DNA of 64,000 nt from Methanimicrococcus blatticola (GTDB lineage Archaea; Halobacteriota; Methanosarcinia; Methanosarcinales; Methanosarcinaceae). The DNA lies in NCBI RefSeq assembly GCF_004363215.1, contig NZ_SNYS01000008.1, positions 124,001-188,000 on the forward strand, written 5' to 3'. Below are positions 1 through 8,350 of the stretch, piece by piece. Within the stretch, counting starts at the first letter, position 1. The number at the start of each line of letters is the position of its first letter. The notes under the pieces are model-generated. The model made no database searches. It had not been told where the DNA came from and saw nothing but the letters and a program-made list of their open reading frames with translations. A program made the position numbers and the translations under genes.

Positions 1-2487
1 TGTCACATTAACAACAAGTGAGAACTCACCGATCTTTTCAGCGTTTTGAAGCATTTTAATGGTTCTTGCGCCGGCCAATTCTTCTTTGAGTTTTTCGTTC
101 TCTTTTTGAAGTTCTTTCCATTCATCAAAGAAACGCTCAACCGTCGGCGGTAAAATTTCAGGTTGAATGCTTAAAATTTCAGAAGAATCTCTGAGCAGTC
201 CTTCCATTTCCTGAACGGCGGCAATGGCTGCTTCGCCGGCCGCGTATTCCAAACGCTCAACACCGTCTTGAATGCGTTCCGTTTTCAAAATCTTAATCGG
301 GCCGACAACACCGGTGCTGAGGCAGTGCGTACCGCCGCAGGCTTCAATGTCTGAGCCGACTTTAACGATACGAAGCGTCTTTCCCGGCGGAATGCCGCCC
401 TGGTAGAGGCCGAAGCCGTATTTCTGCTCGGCTTCCGTTCTGTCAAGACTTTCAAAGTGGACTTTTTTGTTTTCCATCACCATTTTGTTGGCAATCATTT
501 CAATTTCATTGATTTCATCTTGGGTGATGTGCTTGTAATGTGAAATGTCGAGTCTGGCTCTGTTTTCCGTCTTCTGCGCGCCGGCCTGCCAAATGTGATT
601 GCCGAGCACCTTTCTGGCTGCGTCGTTGACAATGTGCGTTGCCGTGTGGTGACGGGAGTGCGCCATTCTGCGCTTCTTGTCCACTTGGCCGATAATCATG
701 TCGCCGCGGTTAATCAACAATTCTTTATCTGTTATGTTCAGTTTGTGAATCACAACGCCGTTATACATTTGAACGTCAATGACATCATAAACGAATGTTC
801 CTGCCATCAGCATACCGTTATCGGCTTCCTGACCGCCGCCTTCGGGGTAGAAGTATGTGTTATCCAATACAACGAAATCTTCAAACGTGTCCAAAACAAC
901 CGCTTCGAATTCCATTCGTTCCGGTTCGTCATAATAAAAGCGTTTGGTCAATGGCAAACGCTCGATTTTATCCATATATTTGAATCCCGTGATCGATTCA
1001 TCTTTGTCACCGGCTTCGCTGTGCATATCCGCGACAAGGGAATAGAAATTGTCCGGAAATTCCACCGTGACGCCGACTTCTTTTGCGGCTTCCTTAGAAA
1101 CTTCCGGCGGAATGCCGTGGCTGTCATAAATTTCCATGAGTTCTTCAAGCGGCAAACTTTCGCCTTTTTCCTGATAACGGACAGCCGCTTTTTGAATAAT
1201 CTTTCTGCCGCGCTCAATGGTCTGGCGGTATTTTTCCTCTTCAAGCGCCAAAATTTCTTCCGTCACTTTGAAAGTGTCTTCAAATTCGGGATATTCCGGC
1301 ATGTTGTCAATGTGAAGCGCAACGATTTCCGAAAGCGGCACATTCACGCCCAAATCCGCAAGCATACGAATCGTGCGGCGAAGGACAAGTCTTGCAAGGT
1401 AACCGGATTTCACGTTGGACGGAATGATGCCGTCGCCGAGCATAAACGTCAAACAGCGTGTGTGATCGGCAATCGCGAAGATCTTTTCCATCGGGTCCAT
1501 GATGCGGTTCAGCTCGTCGACGTCCATGCCGATGCTGTCTGCCACCTGTCTTCTGAGTTCCAGCAAATTAGCATTGCCGCTGACGTCCATGACGCCCGCA
1601 AACTGTGCGTTGCTGGCAAAAATCTTAGCGTACTCGGGATTGTTTAATTCGTGGTCGATGCCTGCCAAATTCGTTAATTCTTGAACGATTGTCGGGAAAA
1701 CGGCATCGTAAATCGTCGGCGTTCCCTGGGATGCCCAGACGAAACGCTCTAAACCGTAGCCGGTATCAACAATATAACTGTCCATTCTTTCATACATTTT
1801 GCCTTTGACATCAATCGTTCCCGTCTTTGATTCTTTCAAATTCATGAAAACGAGCGTTGCCAATTCAAGGCCGCCGACCATGACTTCAACAGACGCGCCG
1901 GCATTGCCGCCGCCGGCCCACGGGCTTTTAATGTATGTCACTTCTGTGATATCGGCACCTAAAGACGTTAAAAGTTCATCGCATAAGGCGATGGTTTTGT
2001 CTTTCCAATAAATTTCTTTGTCTTTGCTGTTGAAAACGTGGTGGGCCATCATTTCAAAAGTCGTTAAATGGCGGCCGGTTCTGCCAACAGAGTCCAAGTC
2101 ATTGAGACGGATGCAGGGCTGAGAAATCGTCAGCGGATTTGCAGGCGGCGGAACGAGCCCGGAGGTGACGAACGGCTGAAAATCTGCGATGGACGCAATG
2201 GTTAAATAAATGTCATCTCTCCAGCGGGCGACAACAGGATATCTGTCAATTCGGGTGTGTCCGCGCTCTTCAAAAAAATTCAGGAAATATTCGCGCATTT
2301 CAGCGAGGTTCATCGGTTTTGAAAAAATCGGTTTGCCGATAAATGTGTAAATGTCACAAGGCGCATCGCCGCAGGTTTCTCTTTTTTCGTCGCGTGTCCA
2401 AAATATGTTACCGCATTTGGTACATTCTTTTTCAAAAAACCCGTTTTCCTTAAAGTAAGTTATATCTTCATATTCTTCATCAAGCAT
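1..2487 (-). CDS. alaS: Alanyl-tRNA synthetase, C-terminus beyond window
   Basis: Charges tRNA-Ala with alanine in the cytoplasm. About 829 residues are visible and the 3' end of the gene lies beyond base 1. The first 40 residues carry a Cys cluster (CTKCG, then two more Cys) as in archaeal AlaRS, followed by the class II catalytic core. The editing domain is shown by HSRHHTATH near residue 610 and CGGTHC near 720, which supply the zinc ligands used to clear mischarged Ser or Gly. The ATG at 2487 has a GGGTGG ribosome site a few bases upstream and starts 17 bases after the yhbY stop, so the two genes are probably one transcript. Confidence 0.97.
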   Translation of the reverse strand, partial: MLDEEYEDITYFKENGFFEKECTKCGNIFWTRDEKRETCGDAPCDIYTFIGKPIFSKPMNLAEMREYFLNFFEERGHTRIDRYPVVARWRDDIYLTIASIADFQPFVTSGLVPPPANPLTISQPCIRLNDLDSVGRTGRHLTTFEMMAHHVFNSKDKEIYWKDKTIALCDELLTSLGADITEVTYIKSPWAGGGNAGASVEVMVGGLELATLVFMNLKESKTGTIDVKGKMYERMDSYIVDTGYGLERFVWASQGTPTIYDAVFPTIVQELTNLAGIDHELNNPEYAKIFASNAQFAGVMDVSGNANLLELRRQVADSIGMDVDELNRIMDPMEKIFAIADHTRCLTFMLGDGIIPSNVKSGYLARLVLRRTIRMLADLGVNVPLSEIVALHIDNMPEYPEFEDTFKVTEEILALEEEKYRQTIERGRKIIQKAAVRYQEKGESLPLEELMEIYDSHGIPPEVSKEAAKEVGVTVEFPDNFYSLVADMHSEAGDKDESITGFKYMDKIERLPLTKRFYYDEPERMEFEAVVLDTFEDFVVLDNTYFYPEGGGQEADNGMLMAGTFVYDVIDVQMYNGVVIHKLNITDKELLINRGDMIIGQVDKKRRMAHSRHHTATHIVNDAARKVLGNHIWQAGAQKTENRARLDISHYKHITQDEINEIEMIANKMVMENKKVHFESLDRTEAEQKYGFGLYQGGIPPGKTLRIVKVGSDIEACGGTHCLSTGVVGPIKILKTERIQDGVERLEYAAGEAAIAAVQEMEGLLRDSSEILSIQPEILPPTVERFFDEWKELQKENEKLKEELAGARTIKMLQNAEKIGEFSLVVNVT

Positions 2488-2504
2488 TTTTCCACCCTGC
2501 CCCA

Positions 2505-2768
2505 TTACTTTTTGTATAATGTCACGGTCCGGCCGCGAACATCAATTAATTCGGCATTGCATTTTTCACACAATTCCAATGCCGTTTCTTTCATATCATC
2601 CGATTCGCCGGAATTTTTATGAATTCTGACTTTAACCAATTTTCTCACTTTCAATTGTTTTTTGAGTTCCTCAATAACCGAATCTGCCATACCGTTTTTG
2701 CCGACGCTCATGAGCGGCGTTAAGTTCACGGATTCTTTTTTGAGGGTGTAGAGTTTGACTTTATCCAT
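2505..2768 (-). CDS. YhbY/CRM-domain RNA-binding protein
   Basis: A single-domain CRM protein of 87 residues, the usual length for archaeal YhbY relatives, which bind RNA and are linked to ribosome assembly. The segment SVGKNG near residue 22 is the GxxG-like loop of the KH-like CRM fold, and the C-terminus ends in RGRTVTLYKK, typical of the family. It lies directly upstream of alaS on the same strand. The translation-related neighbour fits the proposed role, but the exact RNA target is unknown. Confidence 0.9.
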   Translation of the reverse strand: MDKVKLYTLKKESVNLTPLMSVGKNGMADSVIEELKKQLKVRKLVKVRIHKNSGESDDMKETALELCEKCNAELIDVRGRTVTLYKK

Positions 2769-2906
2769 ATTCGTTTGCCTTTTTTGTCTTTTATTTGACG
2801 ATTAATTTGATTCAATAATTTAGACTTCAAAAGTTTTTAGCCTTTAATAAATCTTCTCTCGGAAGGTGCCATTTTATTCGGAAACTATCATTTTTAAAGG
2901 GAACGG

Positions 2907-2931
2907 CACCGCACGCGAATGATACGTTTTT
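2907..2931. repeat. Solo GC-rich CGCGCGA-type tail (family E)
   Basis: This 483-base stretch between yhbY and thiC contains one short GC-rich word (CCGCACGCGAATGATACG followed by a T run) in an otherwise AT-rich spacer. It matches the tail of the composite E elements at 6.6, 12.5 and 57.6 kb and solo copies at 4.65, 8.23, 41.45 and 45.65 kb. The rest of the spacer holds the thiC promoter and leader. I see no gene in it. Confidence 0.55.
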
Positions 2932-3137
2932 GGATCACTTTTCTAAATACGAAATCCCTTTTCTGAAATTTTAAAATCCGGATTTCGGTTTTTCAATCAA
3001 TTTTCAAAAATAATAAAATTTCTCAAATTTAATTGTTTTCAAATCAATTTTTCTTAATCTATTGTTTTTTATCAAAAGCGGTTTCAATTCTAATCAATAT
3101 AATTTGTTTAGCAATCAACTTTGTTTTTCAAATAGGT

Positions 3138-3145
3138 ATATATTC
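3138..3145 (+). promoter_or_regulatory. TATA box of thiC
   Basis: TATATATT lies 114 bases before the thiC ATG. An archaeal start about 25 bases downstream would give a leader of roughly 85 nt, long for an archaeal mRNA. Confidence 0.45.
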
Positions 3146-3177
3146 GAAAACCACGTTTTACGATTCATTCGTGACTA

Positions 3178-3194
3178 CAGGCGGTGTCTGCCTG
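3178..3194 (+). promoter_or_regulatory. Hairpin in the thiC leader
   Basis: CAGGC and GCCTG form a five-pair stem with a seven-base loop in the predicted thiC leader. The TPP riboswitch signature CUGAGA is not present, so this is not an ordinary TPP aptamer. It may be a regulatory structure or chance. Confidence 0.3.
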
Positions 3195-3251
3195 ATTTCA
3201 TCTTTCTGATGGCAAGTCCGTTATTATATTTTCAAAGAGAGGAGTTTTAAT

Positions 3252-4535
3252 ATGTCAATTGTTACAGACGCAAAGAACGGTATCATTACCGAAGAAATGA
3301 AAATCGTTGCACAAAAAGAAGAATTAGACCCTGAATTTATCAGAAGAGGCATTGCCGCCGGCAGAATCGTCATTCCGGTCAGCCCCTACAGAAAAGTTAA
3401 ACTCGGCGGTATCGGTCAGGGCTGCCGCACAAAAATCAACGCCTCCATCGGCGCTTCCTCAGACATCATCGACATGCAGATGGAAATCGACAAAGCCGTC
3501 GCCGCAGAAAAAGCAGGTGCTGACACACTCATGGAACTCGGAACCGGCGGAGACTTCCTCGGCATCAGAAAAGCTGTTTGTGACGCCATTTCTTTGCCGG
3601 TCGGATCCGTTCCGTTGTACCAGGCATTCATTCAGGCCGCAGAAAAATACGGCTCCATCGTCCACATGACAGAAGACGAGCTTTTCAAGGCAACCGAAGA
3701 CCAGGCAAAAGCAGGTACCTGTTTCATGGCAATCCACACCGGTATCAATCAAATCACACTTGACAGATTGAAAAAGCACGGCAGATACGGCGGTCTCTGC
3801 TCACGCGGCGGCGCTTTCATGAGCACCTGGATGCTCCACAACGAAAAAGAAAACCCGCTTTTCGCTCAGTTCGATTACCTTTGTGAAATCTTAAAAGAAC
3901 ACGAAGTTTGTCTCTCAACCGGCAACGGTATGCGTGCAGGTGCCGTCCACGACGCAACCGACCGCGCACAGGTTCAGGAATTAATCATCAACTCCGAATG
4001 CGCTGAAATCGCACACGACAAATACGACCTCCAGGTCATCGTTGAAGGTCCGGGTCACGTTCCGCTCGACCAGATCAAAACAAACGTTCAGTTGATGAAA
4101 GTCATGAGCAACTACAAGCCTTTCTATATGCTCGGCCCGCTTGTGACAGACATTGCGCCCGGATACGACCACATCACAACCGCAATCGGCGCAGCAGTCT
4201 CCGCTTCCTACGGCTGTGACTTCCTTTGCTACGTGACACCTGCCGAACACTTGGCTCTCCCCAACATTGATGATGTTATCACCGGCGTCAAAACCTCCAA
4301 GATTGCCGCCCACATCGGTGACATGATCCGCCTCGGCAAGAGAGACGAAGACTTGGCAATGGCTCGCGCAAGAAGAGATCTTGACTGGAACAAAATGTAT
4401 GAAATCGCAATTGACGGTGAACACGCAAAAGCTGTCCGTGACAGCCGCGCACCCGGCGACGAAGATGCCTGTACCATGTGCGGCGACTTCTGCGCTTTGA
4501 AAATCGTCAACCAGCACTACGATCTCTCTAAATAA
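3252..4535 (+). CDS. thiC: Phosphomethylpyrimidine synthase ThiC
   Basis: Radical-SAM enzyme that converts aminoimidazole ribotide to HMP-phosphate, the pyrimidine half of thiamine. At 427 residues it is the short archaeal/anaerobic form without the bacterial N-terminal extension. The C-terminus holds CTMCGDFC, which binds the 4Fe-4S cluster; the spacing here is C-x2-C-x3-C rather than the C-x2-C-x4-C of many bacterial enzymes. Substrate-binding segments such as EGPGHVPLDQI and the following GPLVTDIAPGYDH are intact. A strong AGAGAGGAG ribosome site sits 7 bases before the ATG. It is monocistronic, with two terminator-like hairpins downstream. Confidence 0.97.
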   Translation: MSIVTDAKNGIITEEMKIVAQKEELDPEFIRRGIAAGRIVIPVSPYRKVKLGGIGQGCRTKINASIGASSDIIDMQMEIDKAVAAEKAGADTLMELGTGGDFLGIRKAVCDAISLPVGSVPLYQAFIQAAEKYGSIVHMTEDELFKATEDQAKAGTCFMAIHTGINQITLDRLKKHGRYGGLCSRGGAFMSTWMLHNEKENPLFAQFDYLCEILKEHEVCLSTGNGMRAGAVHDATDRAQVQELIINSECAEIAHDKYDLQVIVEGPGHVPLDQIKTNVQLMKVMSNYKPFYMLGPLVTDIAPGYDHITTAIGAAVSASYGCDFLCYVTPAEHLALPNIDDVITGVKTSKIAAHIGDMIRLGKRDEDLAMARARRDLDWNKMYEIAIDGEHAKAVRDSRAPGDEDACTMCGDFCALKIVNQHYDLSK

Positions 4536-4551
4536 AACTGATTGAGCTGTC

Positions 4552-4569
4552 TATGACCGCTCGGTCATA
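4552..4569 (+). terminator. Short hairpin after thiC
   Basis: TATGACC and GGTCATA form a seven-pair stem around GCTC, 17 bases after the thiC stop, followed by a short A run. Probably part of a 3' end structure. Confidence 0.4.
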
Positions 4570-4601
4570 AAAACAATTCCTCATCAAAACGTAAACAAAC
4601 C

Positions 4602-4644
4602 GAGAAGGAGGACCCCATCTCCTTCTCTTTAATTTTCTCTTTTT
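4602..4644 (+). terminator. Intrinsic-type terminator downstream of thiC
   Basis: GAGAAGGAG and CTCCTTCTC make a perfect nine-pair stem with an eight-base loop (4602-4627), followed by a T-rich tract to 4644. This is the most likely thiC terminator. Confidence 0.6.
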
Positions 4645-4651
4645 CGGCTGT

Positions 4652-4680
4652 GCCGCAGGCGAGCCGCTCCGCTTTTCAAA
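4652..4680. repeat. Solo GC-rich tail (family E)
   Basis: GCCGCAGGCGAGCCGCTCCG followed by CTTTTCAAA. It matches the copy at 41448-41479 almost base for base, in the same orientation. Confidence 0.55.
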
Positions 4681-4788
4681 TCATTTTTCAAAGAAAATTT
4701 ATAACATTTTTCCGGAAAATTAAAAAAAGAAAAAAAATAATTTGTTTTTTGAATTTATTTCAAAAAATAAGAAAATAAAAAAGAATGA

Positions 4789-5739
4789 TCAGAATTGATC
4801 GTATTCTTTTTTCTGTTCATTTTGGTTGGCTTGAATCGCTTTTAATGTTTTTCTGTGAAGTGTTGCGCTGATGTCGGCAACAAATCCTGCAATGAGCAGC
4901 AGTGTTCCGATGCCTGCAAAGAAGAAGAATGCAGTTCCGAGCATGGAGCTGTGCCATGTGATGAACGGGTGGGCCGCAATCAAAATCAGCGCGATGAGAT
5001 ATGACAATAAACTCCAAACGCCGAAGAAAAAGATCGGGTTGTAAAAGCGTGAATATTTGTAAGCGGCCATGCTGATTCTGTAGCCGTCGCGGATCGGATG
5101 AAGTTTCGTTTCCACCTTTTCAGGACGCGGCAAATATGTAATCGGCACTTCCATGAATTTTTGTCCTTTCATCAAACATTCGACCGTCATTTCGGTTTCA
5201 ATCACGAAGCCGTTTTGTTTTAAATCCAAAGCTTGAATAGATTCGCGTGTAAACGCGCGGTATCCTGTTAAGATATCTCTGTGTTTGGATCTGAAAGCGC
5301 GGCGGAAGAACCAATTGATCATGCGGTTGCCGATTAAGTTTAACGATGTAAACGCGCCGGGCGTTCGTCCGGCAATCCTGTCACCTGCGACGTGGTCGGC
5401 TTTTCCTTCTAAAACCGGATACAACAATGTGCCGATTTCTTCGGGCAGTTCCGTGCCGTCGCCGTCGATCATGACGATGTATTTTTCAGTCATCGCGTCA
5501 AAAGCTTGGATCATTGCCTGGCCTTTGCCTTTTCCGCTTTGAATGACGACGCGGGCGCCGGCAGCTGCGGCAACTTCTCTTGTTTTGTCTTTGCTGTTGC
5601 CGTCATAAACCAAAATATTGTTGTAGCCGACGTTTTTGAACCCTTCAATCACGTCTTTGATGGCCCCTTCTTCGTTGAGAACGGGAATAAAAATGCAAAC
5701 ATCATTTTTATCAAAAATTAAATTACGGTCTTCAGTCAT
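4789..5739 (-). CDS. AglJ-like family 2 glycosyltransferase
   Basis: Membrane glycosyltransferase that probably moves the first sugar onto a dolichol-phosphate carrier for N-glycosylation (AglJ / dolichol-phosphate-mannosyl synthase type). The GT-A domain starts with IFIPVLNEEGAI near residue 17 and has the nucleotide-sugar site DGDGTELPEEIGTL near 92. Two hydrophobic segments follow at about 235-290, ending in a charged tail. The frame opens further upstream at a TTG (5772), but the ATG at 5739 is preferred: neither start has a ribosome site, and an AT-rich TTTAAATT about 55 bases upstream fits a short or absent leader. The gene stands alone between thiC and tbp. The sugar used cannot be told from sequence. 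Confidence 0.85.
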   Translation of the reverse strand: MTEDRNLIFDKNDVCIFIPVLNEEGAIKDVIEGFKNVGYNNILVYDGNSKDKTREVAAAAGARVVIQSGKGKGQAMIQAFDAMTEKYIVMIDGDGTELPEEIGTLLYPVLEGKADHVAGDRIAGRTPGAFTSLNLIGNRMINWFFRRAFRSKHRDILTGYRAFTRESIQALDLKQNGFVIETEMTVECLMKGQKFMEVPITYLPRPEKVETKLHPIRDGYRISMAAYKYSRFYNPIFFFGVWSLLSYLIALILIAAHPFITWHSSMLGTAFFFFAGIGTLLLIAGFVADISATLHRKTLKAIQANQNEQKKEYDQF

Positions 5740-5835
5740 AAAAATCAGGTTGTGTTTTTGCTCAAACCGCAAAGCGGCTGAGTGAATATGAATTTAAATT
5801 TGTCATCTGTTCAAAAATAAAAAGAAACAGGGAAC

Positions 5836-6390
5836 TTACAAAAGTCCCATGTTGTCCAACTGTTCGCGAACGACTTCAACGCCGCGTGCACAGTCTTCGG
5901 GTGTTTTGCCGCCGGTAACGACGAGTTTGCCGGAGCTGAAAATCAAAACGACGACTTTCGGGTCGCTGATTCTGTAAACAAGTCCGGGGAATTGTTCGGG
6001 CTCGTATTCGATGTTTTCAAGACCGAGGCCGATTGCGATTGCGTTGAGGTTCAAAACAGCTTTGAGGTCGGCGGAGGCGACAATGTTTTGGACGGCAATG
6101 TCCGGGTTTTCGATTGTCTTGATGCCGATGCCGTTTAATTTCTTTGCCATGTTGCCGATAACGGTATGAACGTCAGCGACATTTTTTGCGCCGGTACATA
6201 CGACTTTGCCGGATGTGAAAACAAGGAATGCGGCTTTCGGGTCAGAAACGCGGTAAACGAGGCCGGGGAATTTTTGTTTGTTGTATTCCGCGGTTTGGAA
6301 TTTTTCAACGATTAAGTTTAAGTCAAATTCTTCTGCTAATTTTGTGGAAGCGACGACGTTTTCAATTTTAAGGTTAGATTCATTAGTCAT
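5836..6390 (-). CDS. tbp: TATA-binding protein (TBP)
   Basis: General transcription factor that binds the TATA box and recruits TFB and RNA polymerase. The 184 residues form the two direct repeats of the saddle fold; the pairs [18 protein letters not shown] / [18 protein letters not shown] and [11 protein letters not shown] / [11 protein letters not shown] show the duplication. It has no acidic C-terminal tail. The ATG has only a weak ribosome site. The leader is about 100 nt, from an unusually strong palindromic TATA element (6518-6536), so the protein could respond to its own level. Confidence 0.98.
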   Translation of the reverse strand: MTNESNLKIENVVASTKLAEEFDLNLIVEKFQTAEYNKQKFPGLVYRVSDPKAAFLVFTSGKVVCTGAKNVADVHTVIGNMAKKLNGIGIKTIENPDIAVQNIVASADLKAVLNLNAIAIGLGLENIEYEPEQFPGLVYRISDPKVVVLIFSSGKLVVTGGKTPEDCARGVEVVREQLDNMGLL

Positions 6391-6517
6391 AATAATTACC
6401 GGTCTAATTTATTAAAAAATGTATTCATTAATGAGTATAATTTGTCAATAATATGTTCGTTAATTCTCGAATTCAATTTTCTTGAATCAATGCGGATATT
6501 CTTAAACGCTTATCAAG

Positions 6518-6536
6518 TATATAAAGGGTATATATA
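6518..6536 (-). promoter_or_regulatory. Near-palindromic TATA element upstream of tbp
   Basis: TATATAAAGGGTATATATA reads as a TATA box on both strands. It lies about 130 bases before the tbp start. Its symmetry would let TBP bind in either direction. Confidence 0.5.
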
Positions 6537-6635
6537 GCATTTATAAAAAACAAGATTCCTTTTTTCAAAAAAATCAAGTAAATTGAATTAACACCAATCG
6601 AAAATATTGAAACCCGAGGTGTGTTTTAATTCATT

Positions 6636-6868
6636 TTTAAAATGGCGGTGTTCACGCGCGGCAGCCTGCAGTGGTGAGGCAGAGGGGCAGCGGTATCGGT
6701 GGCGGACAGTGACAGCAGCAACGCAAACGGCAAGGTAACAGCAGTAACGCAAACGGCAAGGTAACAGCAGTAACGCAAACGGCAAGGTAACAGCAGTAAC
6801 GCAAACGGCAAGGTAACAGTACCTCCGTTCGCGTAAGCGAACGGGTGTGATAAAAAAGAGCAGATGCA
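6636..6868 (-). repeat. Composite repeat element E1
   Basis: Holds most of the 675-base gap between tbp and the acidic orphan. Read on the minus strand it has three parts: the hairpin CCGTTCGC-TTAC-GCGAACGG (6825-6844), a tandem array of a 26-base unit, nearly four copies (6721-6821), and a GC-rich tail with CCGCGCGTGAACACCGCC (6636-6663). The same order recurs at 12.3 kb and 57.6 kb. Open frames across it exist on the minus strand, but they translate the repeat (Leu/Cys/Tyr-rich) and lack ribosome sites, so I do not call a gene. Confidence 0.75.
6721..6821. repeat. 26-nt tandem repeat array in E1
   Basis: Unit ACGCAAACGG-CAAGGTAACA-GCAGTA, three identical full copies and a fourth that is cut short. 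There are no spacers, so it is not CRISPR. Confidence 0.9.
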
Positions 6869-7065
6869 CGCAGCTGAGCTGACACGCGCCACGAAATGGA
6901 ATAGAAAAGCGGGTTCTCGGTTTTGCTGTATCGGTTGGGTACAAATCCGCAAATTTCCGATTCCTCGCTTCGTTTTACTCAGCTCAGAATCGAAAATTAG
7001 CGGGCGGTCATTTCGGATTTTAAATAATTTAATAAAATCAGATTCAATCTTTTATTTTTTTGTTT

Positions 7066-7521
7066 TTAAGACATCGGCGCTTCGCAAAAACCGATTAATC
7101 GATATATTTTTTGTCCGTTTTCGTCTTCCGTTTGAAAAATCAGTGTTTTTGTGTACGTTTTTTTCTTAAAGAGATCAAAATAAATGACGGAAGCATTTTC
7201 AAACGCCGTTTTTTGAATTTCGTCGGTTGATTGTTTTTCTTCAAACATTTCCGGGGTTTCTTTTTCTTCTTTTTCATCAATGTCCGGCAATTCCGCTTCC
7301 CATTTTTCGATTTCGACAGCGTCTGCTTCTGCTGAAAATGAGGCTGATTCTAAAACAATCTTTGAGCGGCAGATTTCTTTGTCTTCTCCCTCGTCTTCTT
7401 CGTTTTCTTCTTCAGTTTCTTCAATTTCATCTTCGTCAACGGAAATGCGCCAAGTCATTCCGTCTCTTTCTAAAAGCGATTGAATTTCTTCTAAAGAAGT
7501 AAATGTTTTATCAATTTCCAT
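7066..7521 (-). CDS. Acidic protein of unknown function
   Basis: I do not recognise this 151-residue protein. Its middle (about 29-95) is dominated by Glu and Asp, including a run of acidic residues at 30-48, and is probably disordered. The C-terminal 45 residues look folded, with alternating hydrophobic residues (VIYFDLF, TLIFQTED, KIYRLIGF). No signal peptide or membrane segment is seen. It is monocistronic, between repeat element E1 and the tRNA-Ser gene. No function can be assigned. Confidence 0.6.
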   Translation of the reverse strand: MEIDKTFTSLEEIQSLLERDGMTWRISVDEDEIEETEEENEEDEGEDKEICRSKIVLESASFSAEADAVEIEKWEAELPDIDEKEEKETPEMFEEKQSTDEIQKTAFENASVIYFDLFKKKTYTKTLIFQTEDENGQKIYRLIGFCEAPMS

Positions 7522-7659
7522 GACTTTCAGTTATGGAGTTCTTGTATTTATAATTAGAAAAAAGTAAAAAGAAGTAAAAATAAACGCAATAAAAATAATA
7601 AAAAAAATTTCAAAAGCAAAGCTCGTTGATTTAATTTTAGAAAATCAGAATTTGAAAAG

Positions 7660-7744
7660 CGACGAGAGGGGGATTTGAACCCCCGAGTTGCAAAGCAACA
7701 CAGGATTAGCAATCCTGCGCCCTACCGAGCTAGGCTATCTCGTC
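7660..7744 (-). tRNA. tRNA-Ser (anticodon GCU)
   Basis: The seven-pair acceptor stem GACGAGA/TCTCGTC closes the gene and the anticodon loop reads TTGCTAA, so it decodes AGC and AGU. A long variable arm (GTTGC-TTT-GCAAC) is diagnostic for serine. The T arm has GGGGGTTCAAATCCCCC. The discriminator is G and CCA is not encoded. Minus strand, just downstream of the SRP RNA gene. Confidence 0.95.
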
Positions 7745-7831
7745 AAAATGACTTTTCAATCTCTCCCATAAAAGAAAGACGAATATTTAATGCTTACCGT
7801 CTGTTTTAATTTTATTTCGGTAATGGAAAAA

Positions 7832-8147
7832 GGTGAGCATGCATCCGGTTCGATACATCTTCCTTATACAGTCTCCGAAATCCCTCCTCCGCCCCGCAAC
7901 CCCGCAAGCGACTGTTGTCCGCGGTAAGTCTGCTCCCTTCCGGGCCTGGACCGGTTCCCACGATTAAGAAAGCCGAACCAAAACTCCTTTTGTCTCGGCA
8001 ATCACCACATTCCCAGCAGGACGAGGTTTCAACGTTAAGATTTTGGACTTGACATAAAGTCAATGCACCTGGCCGAAAGCTTCGTCACCCGCGTATCGGC
8101 GATTTCGGGTTACAAGCGACGCCTAGCTGCCCTGACTAGCCCACCGA
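7832..8147 (-). ncRNA. Archaeal signal recognition particle 7S RNA
   Basis: RNA core of the signal recognition particle, which targets nascent membrane and secreted proteins. The conserved helix 8 region is seen as CCAGGCCCGG and GGAAGGGAGCAG near 7940. The 5' end GGTGGGC (8145-8139) pairs with GCTCACC (7838-7832) to close the molecule at about 316 nt, the usual archaeal length. A TATA box lies about 25 bases upstream. Ends are good to a few bases. Confidence 0.93.
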
Positions 8148-8164
8148 GTAAATCATAAGTGCGG

Positions 8165-8176
8165 TATAATTTATAA
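8165..8176 (-). promoter_or_regulatory. TATA box of the SRP RNA gene
   Basis: On the minus strand TTATAAATTATA is centred about 24 bases before the inferred RNA 5' end, the archaeal optimum. Confidence 0.65.
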
Positions 8177-8226
8177 GGCTATCTCTTTTAATATCGAGCA
8201 CTTTATTGCTTTCTTGTTTTTGCCGA

Positions 8227-8258
8227 CATCGCGCGCGAATCGTACCGTTTTTCAAAAA
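8227..8258. repeat. Solo GC-rich tail (family E)
   Basis: CATCGCGCGCGAATCGTACC followed by GTTTTTCAAAAA, between the SRP RNA promoter and the PAPS-reductase-like gene. Closely matches the tail of E2 at 12493. Confidence 0.6.
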
Positions 8259-8350
8259 TGAATCAAGAAAGCAAATCGGGGTTAAAAGGAAAATAAAAAC
8301 GAAAACAAAAAAAGTAAAAAGGAAAGTAAAATGAAAATGAGCGCATTGGC

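Noticed and set aside
948-1244. 98-codon minus-strand frame in alaS
   Set aside because: Out-of-frame shadow of alaS on the same strand.
595-1647. 350-codon open frame on the + strand
   Set aside because: It lies wholly antisense to alaS, whose editing and catalytic motifs are intact; it has no ribosome site.
3062-3250. 62-codon frame before thiC
   Set aside because: Runs through the thiC promoter and leader, and has no ribosome site.
3160-3251. TPP riboswitch upstream of thiC
   Set aside because: The expected CUGAGA and paired helices are missing; only a simple hairpin is seen.
6721-6821. Possible CRISPR array
   Set aside because: Units are directly adjacent with no unique spacers, and there are no cas genes in the window.
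6588-6952. Minus-strand open frames of 77-118 codons rich in Leu, Cys and Tyr
   Set aside because: They translate the 26-base tandem repeat and hairpin of element E1 in several frames at once, without ribosome sites.
7812-8063. 83-codon minus-strand frame
   Set aside because: It lies inside the SRP RNA gene.
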